This document shows positions 52,983 through 61,936 of a DNA stretch of 64,000 nucleotides, in pieces. Below the pieces are notes generated by a model. That model was not told the origin of the DNA and searched no databases. It saw only the letters and a list, made by a program, of their open reading frames with translations. Source of the stretch: Caballeronia jiangsuensis (GTDB lineage: Bacteria; Pseudomonadota; Gammaproteobacteria; Burkholderiales; Burkholderiaceae); NCBI GenBank assembly GCA_000648925.1, contig JFHF01000040.1:1-64000 (forward strand), in the 5' to 3' direction. The translations under genes were made by a program, and so were the position numbers. How positions within the stretch are numbered: the stretch's first letter is position 1; every line of letters begins with the position of its first letter.

Positions 52983-53115
52983 GACGGTTTTCCCCATGAA
53001 ACGATCGATTGGCGCACGGCACGCGCTGACTTTCATGCCTTTGCATCATAGAGCGCGGGCTTCGAACCGCCGCGCCGCTTTTTTGCGATAAGTCGATATC
53101 GCGCAAGGCAGGCCG

Positions 53116-53121
53116 TACAAT
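53116..53121 (+). promoter_or_regulatory. Candidate -10 for the DHA2 transporter
   Basis: TACAAT is followed almost at once by an in-frame GTG at 53124, which would lie in or before the transcription start. That favours a later start codon for the transporter (53166 or 53205). Confidence 0.4.
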
Positions 53122-53204
53122 TCGTGGTTCTTCGACATCAGCGCCTGCTTAAAAATCCGCGGGTGCGATCTCTTTTCAGCACTTCGCAAGCCGCCCGCCC
53201 GACC

Positions 53205-54782
53205 GTGACTCAAACGCCATCCGCCTTACCGTTCAGAACCGCGCTCTACGCGATGCTTGGCATCGGCCTCGTCAACATGCTCGTCGCACTCGATCAGACG
53301 GTGGTCAGCACGGCGCTGCCGTCGATCGTCGCGGAACTGCACGGCTTCGAGTTCTACGCGTGGATCGCGAGCGCGTATCTGCTCGCGTCGGTCGTCACGG
53401 TGCCGGTGTTCGGGCGGCTCGGCGATTATTTCGGGCGCAAGCGCTTCGTGCTCGCGGCGGTGATCACGTTCACGATTGCGTCGGTGCTGTGCGGCCTCGC
53501 GCCCAGCATGCTGTTCCTCGTGCTCGCGCGCGGGCTGCAAGGCATCGGCGGCGGGATGATGGTCGGCACCGCGTTCGCGTCGATTCCCGATCTGTTCCCC
53601 GATCCGCGCACCCGCGTGCGCTGGCAGGTGGTGCTCGCGGCGGCCTATGGCATCGGCACGGCGGCGGGGCCGTCGCTCGGCGGCTGGATGAGCCAGCACT
53701 GGGGCTGGCGCTCGACCTTTCTCGTGAATCTGCCGGTCGGCGCGGCGGCGCTGTACTTCATCTGGGCGCATCTGCCGAACCTGCACCGGCCGCGCGCGGG
53801 CGACGTGAAGATCGACTGGACGGGCGCGGCGCTCGTCGCGCTGGTGCTCGGCGGCTTTCAGGCGTTGATCGAGGCGTTGCCGAAGGACGGCCTCACGACG
53901 GCCAATATCGCGCTCGGCGCCGGCGTGGCGGTGTGCGCCGTCGCGCTCCTGATCTGCGAGCGGCGCGCGACGCACCCGATCATCCCGCTCGACATCTTTC
54001 GCGACGCGCAACTCAACACGCTGTTCACGCTGTCGTTCCTGGCGGGCTTCGTGATGTTCTCGCTGATCTTCTTCGCGCCGCTCCTGCTGCAAGGCGGCTT
54101 CGGCCTTTCGCCGCAAGTCGCGGGTCTGCTCGCGACGCCGATCGCCGCGTGCATCGCGCTCGGCAGCTTCATCAATACGCGCATCGTCATTCATATGCGC
54201 AAGCCGGTGAATATTCTCTCGATCGGTTTCACGCTGCTGCTGTTCGCGTCGGTCGCGCTGGCGTTCGCGCGCGAATCGACGCCGCATCTGTGGATCGAGC
54301 TGCCGATGGCCGCGACCGGCATCGGCCTGGGCTTCATCCTGAACAACATGAACATCTTCGGGCAGGAGATCGCGGGCCGCGAGCGCTTCGGCATCACGAC
54401 GGCGCTGCTGCAATCGACGCGCATGGTCGGCGGGATGATGGGCACGAGCATCGTCGGGACGATCGTCGCGCATCACTACGCGAGCGTCGTGGAGCGCACG
54501 GTCAGCGTGCTGGGCGCGTCGGCGTCGGAGCAATGGCTGCCGCGCCTCGCCGATCCGCGCATTCTCGTCGACGAGGCGTTGCGCGAGCGCATCCTCGCCG
54601 GACTGAGCGCCGCCGGCCTCGATGCGCCCGCGCTCCTCGACGCCGCCCGCGACGCGCTCGTGCAGTCGATTCACATCGGCGTGATGCTGACGGCCGTCGC
54701 CGCGCTCGTGGCGGCGCTTCTGGTGCGGCGCATCGCGCACATCACGTTCAAAAAGCACGCGACGCCGGTGCCGAAGTCCTGA
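53205..54782 (+). CDS. DHA2-family MFS transporter (second)
   Basis: The protein has about 14 membrane segments and the DHA2 motifs: LVNMLVALDQTVVSTALPSI (TM1), GDYFGRKRFV (motif A), and RGLQGIGGGMMVGTAFASI. It is an inner-membrane proton-driven exporter of unknown substrate. Start is uncertain: GTG 53205 gives 525 residues opening VTQTPSALPF, and a GTG at 53166 is an alternative; no ribosome site is clear at either. It is followed 169 bases later by an aldehyde dehydrogenase gene. Confidence 0.88.
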   Translation: MTQTPSALPFRTALYAMLGIGLVNMLVALDQTVVSTALPSIVAELHGFEFYAWIASAYLLASVVTVPVFGRLGDYFGRKRFVLAAVITFTIASVLCGLAPSMLFLVLARGLQGIGGGMMVGTAFASIPDLFPDPRTRVRWQVVLAAAYGIGTAAGPSLGGWMSQHWGWRSTFLVNLPVGAAALYFIWAHLPNLHRPRAGDVKIDWTGAALVALVLGGFQALIEALPKDGLTTANIALGAGVAVCAVALLICERRATHPIIPLDIFRDAQLNTLFTLSFLAGFVMFSLIFFAPLLLQGGFGLSPQVAGLLATPIAACIALGSFINTRIVIHMRKPVNILSIGFTLLLFASVALAFARESTPHLWIELPMAATGIGLGFILNNMNIFGQEIAGRERFGITTALLQSTRMVGGMMGTSIVGTIVAHHYASVVERTVSVLGASASEQWLPRLADPRILVDEALRERILAGLSAAGLDAPALLDAARDALVQSIHIGVMLTAVAALVAALLVRRIAHITFKKHATPVPKS

Positions 54783-54951
54783 AGCGCAATCTTTGATATG
54801 TGGTTGGTCGCGCCTATAGTTTCTGCGTCGCCGGACGGACCGGTTTTCAATGCCTCGCGCGGAACGCTTGCGCGGGCCGCGGGTCACTCGCTTTAGCGGG
54901 CGGCCGCGCGACGCGTCTGCCGCCCACCGCCAACAGAGATGAGGAGCTGAC

Positions 54952-56526
54952 ATGAAGATCACCGGAGAGATGCTGATCGGCGCATCGGCCGTGCGGGGCA
55001 CCGACGCCACGCTCCGCGCGTTCGACCCCGCGCGCAATGCCGATCTCGAGCCCGCGTTCGGCGGCGGCGGCGCGGCGGAAGTCGCGCGCGCGTGCGAGCT
55101 AGCCGAAGCCGCTTTCGACGACTATCGCCACGCGCCGCTCGAAACGCGCGCGCAGTTTCTCGAAGCGATCGCGGACAACATCATCGCGCTCGGCGACACG
55201 CTGATCGAGCGCGCGATGGCCGAATCCGCGCTGCCGAAGGCGCGGCTCGAAGGCGAGCGCGCCCGCACGGTCGGGCAATTGCGCCTGTTCGCGTCGCTCG
55301 TGCGCGAGGGCCGATGGCTCGCAGCCACGCTCGATTCCGCGCAGCCGGACAGAAAGCCGCTGCCGCGTTCCGATCTGCGTTTGCAAAAGATTCCGGTCGG
55401 GCCGGTCGCGGTGTTCGGCGCGAGCAACTTTCCGCTGGCGTTTTCGGTGGCGGGCGGCGACGCCGCGTCGGCGTTCGCGGCGGGGTGTCCCGTCGTCGTG
55501 AAATCGCATCCGGCGCATCTGGGCACTTCCGAGCTCGTCGGACGCGCGGTGCAGAAGGCGGTCGCGGACAGCGGCTTGCCCGAGGGCACGTTTTCGCTCG
55601 TCGTCGGCGCGGGCAATGCGATCGGCGAGGCGCTCGTCGCGCATCCGGCGATTCAGGCGGTCGGCTTCACCGGCTCGCGGCGCGGCGGGCTGGCGCTCGT
55701 CGATATCGCGGCGAAGCGGCCCGTGCCGATTCCGGTTTTCGCCGAGATGAGCAGCATCAATCCGGTGTTCGCGCTGCCGGGCGCGCTGGCGGCGCGCGGC
55801 GACACGCTGGCGGCGGCGTATATCGATTCGGTCACGCTGGGCGTCGGCCAGTTCTGCACGAATCCGGGCCTCGTGATCGGCCTCGCGGATTCGGATCTCG
55901 ATGACTTCATCGACAACGCCGCTACGGCGCTCGAAAAGAAGGGCACGCAGACGATGCTGACGGCGGGCATCGCGGCGGCGTACCAGGACGGCGTCGAGCA
56001 TCGCGATGCGGCCGCGAAGCGCATCGCGACGGGCGAGAAGAGCGAGGCGTCGAGCGGCGCGCTGCCGGCGCTGTATCGCGTGAGCGTGGAGGAATTTCTC
56101 GCGAAGCCGCAACTGGCGGAAGAGATTTTCGGGCCGACTTCGGTGATCGTCGTGTGCGGCGACGAGGACGAGATGATTCTCGTCGCGCGCAGTCTGGAGG
56201 GCCAGTTGACCGCGACGCTCCTGATGGAGAAGGACGACGTCGAACTCGCGCGGCGGCTCTTGCCGGTGCTTGAACGCAAGGCCGGGCGGATTCTCGCGAA
56301 CGGCTTTCCGACGGGCGTCGAGGTTGCTTACGCGATGGTGCACGGCGGGCCTTATCCGGCGACCTCCGACAGCCGCTCGACGTCGGTCGGCGCGATGGCC
56401 ATCGAACGGTTTCTGCGGCCGGTGTGTTATCAGGATCTGCCGGCGGCGCTCTTGCCGCAGGCGCTCGCGGACGACAATCCGCTGTTGCTCTGGCGATTGC
56501 GGGATGGGCAACTTGGGCCGAATTGA
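54952..56526 (+). CDS. Alpha-ketoglutaric semialdehyde dehydrogenase-like aldehyde dehydrogenase
   Basis: The 524-residue enzyme is a NADP-type aldehyde dehydrogenase of the 2,5-dioxovalerate dehydrogenase (KGSADH) group. GPVAVFGASNFPLAFSVAGG is the typical start of the Rossmann region, GFTGSRRGG the nucleotide motif, FAEMSSINP carries the catalytic Glu and GVGQFCTNPG the catalytic Cys. It would convert alpha-ketoglutaric semialdehyde to alpha-ketoglutarate, the last step of oxidative pentose or hexarate pathways. It lies just upstream of an SMP-30 lactonase, which fits such a sugar-acid pathway. Confidence 0.88.
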   Translation: MKITGEMLIGASAVRGTDATLRAFDPARNADLEPAFGGGGAAEVARACELAEAAFDDYRHAPLETRAQFLEAIADNIIALGDTLIERAMAESALPKARLEGERARTVGQLRLFASLVREGRWLAATLDSAQPDRKPLPRSDLRLQKIPVGPVAVFGASNFPLAFSVAGGDAASAFAAGCPVVVKSHPAHLGTSELVGRAVQKAVADSGLPEGTFSLVVGAGNAIGEALVAHPAIQAVGFTGSRRGGLALVDIAAKRPVPIPVFAEMSSINPVFALPGALAARGDTLAAAYIDSVTLGVGQFCTNPGLVIGLADSDLDDFIDNAATALEKKGTQTMLTAGIAAAYQDGVEHRDAAAKRIATGEKSEASSGALPALYRVSVEEFLAKPQLAEEIFGPTSVIVVCGDEDEMILVARSLEGQLTATLLMEKDDVELARRLLPVLERKAGRILANGFPTGVEVAYAMVHGGPYPATSDSRSTSVGAMAIERFLRPVCYQDLPAALLPQALADDNPLLLWRLRDGQLGPN

Positions 56527-56537
56527 GGCTGCGTATT

Positions 56538-56578
56538 ATCTCTGTGGCGAATAAAAGTAGTTTATTCACTACAGAGAT
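56538..56578 (+). repeat. 18-base inverted repeat between aldehyde dehydrogenase and lactonase genes
   Basis: Arms 56538-56555 and 56561-56578 match in 16 of 18 positions with a five-base loop (AGTAG); the two mismatches are compatible with G-U pairing in RNA. There is no T-run after it, so it is an RNA hairpin or an operator more than an intrinsic terminator. Confidence 0.8.
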
Positions 56579-56610
56579 ATCTTGACCAATAACCCTGGAG
56601 ACAGAAAAGC

Positions 56611-57549
56611 ATGACGAACACCGAGCGCCGTTACCCCGACCCCGCCGTGCGCGTGCTGGACCCGCGTTTCAACGCATTGCGCATCGCATCGGCGTCGGTG
56701 GAATGTCTTTATCAGGGCGCGCGCTGGTCCGAAGGGCCGGTCTGGTTTGGCGACGGCCGCTATCTGCTCTGGAGCGATATCCCGAACAACCGCATCCTGC
56801 GATGGGACGAGGAGAGCGGTCAGGTCGGCGTGTTTCGCAAGCCGTCGAACAACGCGAACGGCAACACGCGCGACCGCGAAGGGCGGCTCGTCACGTGCGA
56901 GCATCTGGCGCGGCGCGTGACGCGCACCGAATACGACGGCTTCATCACCGTGATCGCGGACAGTTACGACGGCAAGCCGTTCAATTCGCCGAACGATGTC
57001 GTCGTGAAGTCGGACGGCTCGATCTGGTTCACCGATCCGACCTTCGGCATCGACGGCTTCTACGAAGGCGAGAAGAACGAAGCGCAACTCAAGCCGTGCG
57101 TATATCGCGTCGATGGCCAGAGCGGCGAAATCACGATGATGATCGATGCTTTCATCGGCCCGAACGGCCTCGCGTTCTCGCCGGATGAATCGGTGCTGTA
57201 CGTGGTCGAATCGCGTGCGATACCGCGCAAGATCTACGCATTCGACGTGCTCGACGGCGGCCGCAAACTCGGCGAGCCGCGTGCTCTGATCGATGCGGGA
57301 GCGGGAACGCCCGATGGCTTTCGCGTCGACATTCACGGCAACCTGTGGTGCGGCTGGGGCATGGGCGACGCCGAACTCGACGGCGTGCGCGTGTTCACCG
57401 CGCAAGGCGAGGCGATCGGTCATATCGATTTGCCGGAGCGCTGCGCGAACGTGTGCTTCGGCGGGCGGCATCGGAATCGCCTGTTCATGGCGGCGAGCCA
57501 CGGGCTTTATTCGCTCTACGTCAACACGCAGGGCGTGAAGGGCGGCTAG
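56611..57549 (+). CDS. SMP-30/gluconolactonase family lactonase
   Basis: The 312-residue protein is a six-bladed beta-propeller of the SMP-30/Gnl/LRE family: LYQGARWSEGPVWF carries the metal-binding Glu, FNSPNDVVVKSDGSIWFTDP the Asn and the catalytic region, and TPDGFRVDIHGNLWCG the Asp. It opens sugar lactones with a divalent metal. GGAGACAG precedes the ATG. With the preceding KGSADH-like enzyme it suggests a pentose or hexuronate oxidation pathway, but the sugar is unknown. Confidence 0.88.
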   Translation: MTNTERRYPDPAVRVLDPRFNALRIASASVECLYQGARWSEGPVWFGDGRYLLWSDIPNNRILRWDEESGQVGVFRKPSNNANGNTRDREGRLVTCEHLARRVTRTEYDGFITVIADSYDGKPFNSPNDVVVKSDGSIWFTDPTFGIDGFYEGEKNEAQLKPCVYRVDGQSGEITMMIDAFIGPNGLAFSPDESVLYVVESRAIPRKIYAFDVLDGGRKLGEPRALIDAGAGTPDGFRVDIHGNLWCGWGMGDAELDGVRVFTAQGEAIGHIDLPERCANVCFGGRHRNRLFMAASHGLYSLYVNTQGVKGG

Positions 57550-57971
57550 GCCTTCGCGATCTTTTCCATGATGCGCTCGGGATGCCTGCTCGCGGCGAAA
57601 CCGTGCCGCGCGTAGAGTCCGTGCGCATCGGATGTGACGAGCATCATGCGGCGCAACCCTTGCAGGTCGGAATGCGCCATCACGCATTGCATCATCCATT
57701 TGCCGAGGCCCGCGCCCTGATGTTCGGGCAGCACGAAGACATCGGCGAGATAGGCGAAGGTCGCGGTGTCGGTGATCATGCGCGCATAGCCGATCTGCGC
57801 GCTGCCGCGAAAGAGACCGAACGCGAGCGAATGACGCGCGGCGCGCTCGACCTTCTCGCGCGCGATGCCCGGCGACCAATACGCCACTTCGCTCAGATAG
57901 CGGTGCACGACATCGAAGTCGAATTCATCGATGTCCGTGCTGAGCCGATACTCGTCCCGGGTCCACTGCAT
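57546..57971 (-). CDS. GNAT family N-acetyltransferase
   Basis: The 141-residue protein has the acetyl-CoA motif A, EHQGAGLGKWMM (QxxGxG/A pattern), after VFVLPEHQG near residue 85. Its acceptor is unknown. It overlaps the convergent lactonase gene by four bases at the stop codons. Confidence 0.85.
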   Translation of the reverse strand: MQWTRDEYRLSTDIDEFDFDVVHRYLSEVAYWSPGIAREKVERAARHSLAFGLFRGSAQIGYARMITDTATFAYLADVFVLPEHQGAGLGKWMMQCVMAHSDLQGLRRMMLVTSDAHGLYARHGFAASRHPERIMEKIAKA

Positions 57972-58054
57972 CGCATCGCTCCACGATCGTCATGAAGCGC
58001 CGAGCATAAGCGATCGATGCGCCGTGCTCCATGCACACTTCGCGCCTGTCAGTG

Positions 58055-58654
58055 TCAGTGCACGTTGTAGATGCGTCCGGTCTCCGCGCCCTCGACGCTG
58101 CGGCTGTACGCCAGCGCCACGCGCGCGCCGCTCGCCGCCTCGAAGCCGCGGAAATACGGACCGAAGCTTTCGCGGGCTTCCTCGAGCATCGTCGGGCTCA
58201 CGACGTTGATGCGCAGGCCGCGCGGCAGTTCGATCGCCGCGCCACGCACGAAGCCTTCGATCGCGCCATTCACGGCCGCCGCGCTCGCGCCTTCGCGGAT
58301 CGGCGCCGCGCCGACGATGCCGCTCGTCAGCGTGAATGAGCCGCCATCGTTCAGATAATCGCGCGCGGTGAGCACGAGATTGACCTGGCCCATCAGCTTG
58401 TCGTTGAGACCGAGGCGGAACTGCTCGGGCGTCATCTTCACCAGCGGGCCGAAATGCACGTGACCGGCTGCCGCGACGATCGCATCGACACGGCCGATTT
58501 CATCGAAGAGCCGCTTGATGCTGGCGACATCGAGCAGATCGACGCGATGCGCGCCGCGCGTCGCACCGATTTCGAAGACTTCGTGACGGGCTTTGAGTTC
58601 GGCGGCGACCGCCCGGCCGACCGTGCCGGTTGCACCGATGACAGCGATTTTCAT
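58055..58654 (-). CDS. SDR-like protein lacking the catalytic Tyr and Lys
   Basis: The 199-residue protein has the Rossmann motif VIGATGTVGRAV at the N-terminus, an AAGHVHFGPL segment and the Ser in LTSGIVG. The YxxxK site reads AAAVNGA, so Tyr and Lys are both absent. This matches a recognised short family of SDR-like proteins with that variation. It may bind NAD(P) without the usual dehydrogenase chemistry. Genes on both sides are unrelated. Confidence 0.85.
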   Translation of the reverse strand: MKIAVIGATGTVGRAVAAELKARHEVFEIGATRGAHRVDLLDVASIKRLFDEIGRVDAIVAAAGHVHFGPLVKMTPEQFRLGLNDKLMGQVNLVLTARDYLNDGGSFTLTSGIVGAAPIREGASAAAVNGAIEGFVRGAAIELPRGLRINVVSPTMLEEARESFGPYFRGFEAASGARVALAYSRSVEGAETGRIYNVH

Positions 58655-58757
58655 GATTGGGCTCGCAACGGTTGATGAACTTTGCATTGTGCGAGCGAGC
58701 GGACGCGCGAAAAAGGCGCGTCCGCTTCTAGGATTGCAAAGCCGTGGTTTCGAATGC

Positions 58758-59213
58758 TTATCGAGTGGCGAGTCGCGCGGGCATCGGCGAAAGCAGATAG
58801 AGCGATGCCGCGAACTTGCAGACGAGTCCCGCGCCGCTGACGAATGCGGCCGCCGGAAACACGTGCCATTGCAGCGCGAGCGTGGGCGCGACGAGCGCGA
58901 CCGAAGCGAAACCGAGCGCGACGGCGAGCCAGCGCGCCCATTGCAGCCGCGACGCGACGCACACGTACAACAGGCCGACCAGCACGCGTGAAGCGACCGA
59001 TGCAGCGAGCGGATGGCTCGACGCATCGCCGGGAAGGCCGATCGCGAGCGTCAGCGCGAACTCCGCCCAGGAGAGCGCATAGGCCGCGCCGAGACACGCG
59101 ATCGCGGACGTGAAGCGCTGCTCGGGCGTGACGGTATGGCGGGTCGTCGTCTGAAGCTGCGCCGTTTCGTCGGCTTCCGGCTGACAGGCGTCGTAGGCGT
59201 GGATCGTCGTCAT
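58758..59213 (-). CDS. Small membrane protein of unknown function
   Basis: The 151-residue protein has a polar N-terminus of about 38 residues, then four hydrophobic segments (for example AYALSWAEFALTLAIG and ALGFASVALVAPTLAL). No motif is recognised. The start at 59213 has GGGGAAAG upstream. Confidence 0.65.
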   Translation of the reverse strand: MTTIHAYDACQPEADETAQLQTTTRHTVTPEQRFTSAIACLGAAYALSWAEFALTLAIGLPGDASSHPLAASVASRVLVGLLYVCVASRLQWARWLAVALGFASVALVAPTLALQWHVFPAAAFVSGAGLVCKFAASLYLLSPMPARLATR

Positions 59214-59382
59214 CTGGTCTTTCCCCTTTGTCGATTCCGGGCGGTCGTCTTGTTGGCCGGGATCGCATTTGCTGCGATGCGGCGCTTCGTTGGCCGTCAC
59301 ACTGCGCATACGCCGTGCCTGCTCCAGGGAACACGTATTGCTTCCCATCATGTTGACGACTTAACGACCACAGGAGAGCGCG

Positions 59383-59544
59383 ATGAACAACGTAAAGGAA
59401 CAACGTCCTCATTCGGAACGTGACGAAGAGGATCTCGACAAGGCTGTCGAAGACACTTTTCCCGCGAGCGATCCGCCCGCGACGGGCGGCGTGACACGCA
59501 TCGAATCCGATGATGAAGAGAAAAACAAAAAGCAGGAACGCTGA
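59383..59544 (+). CDS. Small acidic conserved protein (53 residues)
   Basis: The protein is highly charged, with the recognisable core DKAVEDTFPASDPPATG, a segment found in many small proteobacterial proteins of unknown role. AGGAG lies before the ATG at 59383 and the gene is followed by a terminator, so it is a real single-gene unit. Confidence 0.8.
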   Translation: MNNVKEQRPHSERDEEDLDKAVEDTFPASDPPATGGVTRIESDDEEKNKKQER

Positions 59545-59560
59545 ACGCAACTGAAAGCGT

Positions 59561-59589
59561 AAAGAGCCGCATATTCCCTGCGGCTCTTT
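59561..59589. terminator. Intrinsic terminator, likely bidirectional
   Basis: AAAGAGCCGCA (59561-59571) pairs with TGCGGCTCTTT (59579-59589), with T-runs at both ends in the respective directions. It separates the small plus-strand gene from the convergent gene at 59611. Confidence 0.8.
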
Positions 59590-59610
59590 GCTTCAGAATG
59601 AACGAAGTTT

Positions 59611-60234
59611 TTAGCCACGTTCGAGTTCGAAGAGCCGCGAAGGCCGCATGTGATTGAGCGCATAGTGCTTGCGCCCGCGCAAGGTATGGCCATGCGGATC
59701 GCGGCCTTCGAAGCGGAACTTGTCTTCGACCTCGGGCACCGTCGGCGCGACCATGCCGCGATCGATCAGGCGATATCCACGTTCGAGCGCAAGCAGGACG
59801 CCATTGCGTCCAGGGCGGCTGTCGAAGCCGCCGAGGCCGTCGCCCGGTTCGGGCACGAAGTTCACCGGCGTCGCATTCGAGTTGATGACCGAGTCCGGCT
59901 CGCGTGCGAGCATCTCGGCTTCGCGCCTTGCGTGGATGCTCTTCGCGTCGGCATCGACGGTGTCGTCGGGTCCGTCGTCGTTGGCGACATCGACGCCACG
60001 CGGCGGCTTTTCATAAAGCCCCTGCGGACCGACATGCATGCCTTCCTTCGTCGTTTCCGTTTTCACGGCCGCGCCCGCGCCCGCATGCGCTTCGCCGCCC
60101 GATGCGGCCTTCATCGCGTCGCTCATCTTCACGTGAGCCGTTTCCGCGGCGGGCGTTTTGATCGGGCTATCGGCGATCTGATCCTTCTGCTTGTCCTGCG
60201 TCTGCTGCGTCTGGTTCGATTCATCGTTGCTCAT
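59611..60234 (-). CDS. Hypothetical hydrophilic protein (207 residues)
   Basis: The protein starts with a Gln/Lys/Asp-rich disordered stretch, has Ala/Gly-rich and Pro-rich linkers, and a more ordered C-terminal part with FRFEGRDPHGHTLRGRKHYALNHMRPS. It has no cysteines or membrane segments. The start at 60234 (MSNDESN) is preferred because the region upstream is Arg/Trp-rich and lacks support. Stress or dehydration-type proteins can look like this, but no family is recognised. Confidence 0.65.
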   Translation of the reverse strand: MSNDESNQTQQTQDKQKDQIADSPIKTPAAETAHVKMSDAMKAASGGEAHAGAGAAVKTETTKEGMHVGPQGLYEKPPRGVDVANDDGPDDTVDADAKSIHARREAEMLAREPDSVINSNATPVNFVPEPGDGLGGFDSRPGRNGVLLALERGYRLIDRGMVAPTVPEVEDKFRFEGRDPHGHTLRGRKHYALNHMRPSRLFELERG

Positions 60235-60517
60235 CGCATTGCTCCGTTGGACCTGAATTGACCAAGCCCGCACGCAAGACTCGTTCCGGCTATTTGGCGA
60301 CGGAACCGCGAGCCTTGCCGGAGGGCGCCTTATCGGATACCCAAAATTTCAGGCTTTTTTTTCGACCCCAAGCCGATTTCCTGCAAGTATTATTTGGAAC
60401 CTGTCGGCGGCAAAGCGCAACAGAAAGAGATGCGAGCAATCAGGAGGGCGCGTCTCGTTGCCGTCGAAGAAGAGCAATGCGATTCGAACGAGCAGGGCAC
60501 TTTCACACAGGTGACTC

Positions 60518-60751
60518 ATGCAACACGATGCAGCCTTCTCACATCGAGGCTACCTTCTAAACTGCGCGCCCGCCCGGGCCGGAGATGGCAGCTATCAGCC
60601 GTATGTGGTGATCTCGCGATCGAGCGATGGCGAACTCGTCGCGAACCGCTTCTTCCCTTCGGACTTGCGATTTCGCAGCGAGGGCGATGCCATCGCGCAT
60701 GCGCGCGACTGGGCCGTGCGCTGGATCGACGCAAGCAACGTGACAGTGTGA
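60518..60751 (+). CDS. Small conserved-type protein (77 residues)
   Basis: A soluble protein with YQPYVVISRSSDGELVANRF and an alternating strand-helix pattern ending DWAVRWIDASNV. I have seen this type as small unnamed proteins in Burkholderia genomes. It is read toward the serine acetyltransferase gene, 126 bases upstream of it. Confidence 0.65.
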   Translation: MQHDAAFSHRGYLLNCAPARAGDGSYQPYVVISRSSDGELVANRFFPSDLRFRSEGDAIAHARDWAVRWIDASNVTV

Positions 60752-60877
60752 GCGATGTCCGGATGAAACAGCGGGAACACCGGCGCGCGAGCCGCCGGGC
60801 GGCAGGCTTCTCCAAAACCGGTTACCCTTGACGTTTCATCCGTCGTGCACGAGCGCGGCGGCCGCTTCTCTTGCTTC

Positions 60878-61879
60878 ATGGCCGACATGCAGAACACGCC
60901 CACGCCCGGCACCGTACCGCCCATCGAAACAACCCGCGACACCGCACGCGACACGCCTCACGAGTGGGGCCTCGCGCAGATCGTCGCGGACTTGCGCCAG
61001 TCGCGCGAAGAACTGCATCGCACACGGCATCCGCTCGGCATACGTGAGCTGCCTTCACGCGACGCGATCGTCAAAATCGTCAATGGCTTGCGCTCGGCGC
61101 TTTTTCCCACGCATTACGGCGCGCCCGATCTGACCGACGAAAGCGTCGATTACTACGTCGGCCAGACGCTCGAAAGCAACCTGCGTCTGCTGCACGAACA
61201 GATTCGCCGCGCGCTGCGTTTCCTGCCCGAGCATCGCGATACGAGCGATGCCGAGCTTTCCGCGCATGCCTTCGCGATCGCGCGTGAATTCGGCTCGCAG
61301 TTGCCGCAGATTCGCGCGTTGCTGGTCAGCGATATTCAGGCCGCCTTCACGGGCGATCCGGCCGCGCAGCACATCACCGAGATTCTGCTGTGCTATCCCG
61401 GCATCTGGGCGATGACGCATCATCGTCTCGCGCACGCGTTGCACAAGCTCGGCGTGCCGCTGCTCGCGCGCTTCATCAACGAGATCGCGCATTCGTTGAC
61501 GGGCATCGACATTCATCCGGGCGCGACCATCGGGCCGAGTTTCTTCATCGATCACGGCACGGGCGTGGTGATCGGCGAGACCGCGGTGATCGGCCAGCAT
61601 GTGCGCGTCTATCAGGCGGTGACGCTCGGCGCGAAGAGCTTTCCTTCGATGAGCGATGGCTCGCTCGTCAAAGGCAACGCGCGGCATCCGGTCGTCGAGG
61701 ACGATGTCGTGATTTACGCGGGCGCGACCATTCTTGGCCGCGTGACCATCGGCAAAGGTTCGGTCATCGGCGGCAATGTGTGGCTCACGCATAGCGTGCC
61801 GCCGGGCAGCAACGTGTCGCAGGGCAAGATACGCGAGGGCAGCGGCCCCGATGCACCGGGCAACGGATTCGGCGCATGA
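60878..61879 (+). CDS. epsC: Serine O-acetyltransferase (EpsC/CysE type)
   Basis: The 333-residue protein has an N-terminal helical domain and a C-terminal left-handed beta-helix with hexapeptide repeats: GIDIHPGATIGPSFFIDHGTGVVIGETAVIGQ and VIYAGATILGRVTIGKGSVIGGN. The catalytic His of DIHPGA and IDHGTG is present. It makes O-acetylserine from serine and acetyl-CoA, the step before cysteine synthesis. It is longer than E. coli CysE and matches the EpsC form. Its terminator follows directly. ATG 60878 is used; 60887 is an alternative. Confidence 0.9.
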   Translation: MADMQNTPTPGTVPPIETTRDTARDTPHEWGLAQIVADLRQSREELHRTRHPLGIRELPSRDAIVKIVNGLRSALFPTHYGAPDLTDESVDYYVGQTLESNLRLLHEQIRRALRFLPEHRDTSDAELSAHAFAIAREFGSQLPQIRALLVSDIQAAFTGDPAAQHITEILLCYPGIWAMTHHRLAHALHKLGVPLLARFINEIAHSLTGIDIHPGATIGPSFFIDHGTGVVIGETAVIGQHVRVYQAVTLGAKSFPSMSDGSLVKGNARHPVVEDDVVIYAGATILGRVTIGKGSVIGGNVWLTHSVPPGSNVSQGKIREGSGPDAPGNGFGA

Positions 61880-61886
61880 AACGACG

Positions 61887-61912
61887 AAAGGGCCACGAGG
61901 CCCTTTCTTTTT
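61887..61912 (+). terminator. Intrinsic terminator after epsC
   Basis: AAAGGGCC-ACGA-GGCCCTTT (61887-61906) is a perfect eight-base stem, followed by CTTTTT to 61912. Confidence 0.9.
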
Positions 61913-61936
61913 GCGTGCGCGTGCTGGCGATAGCCG

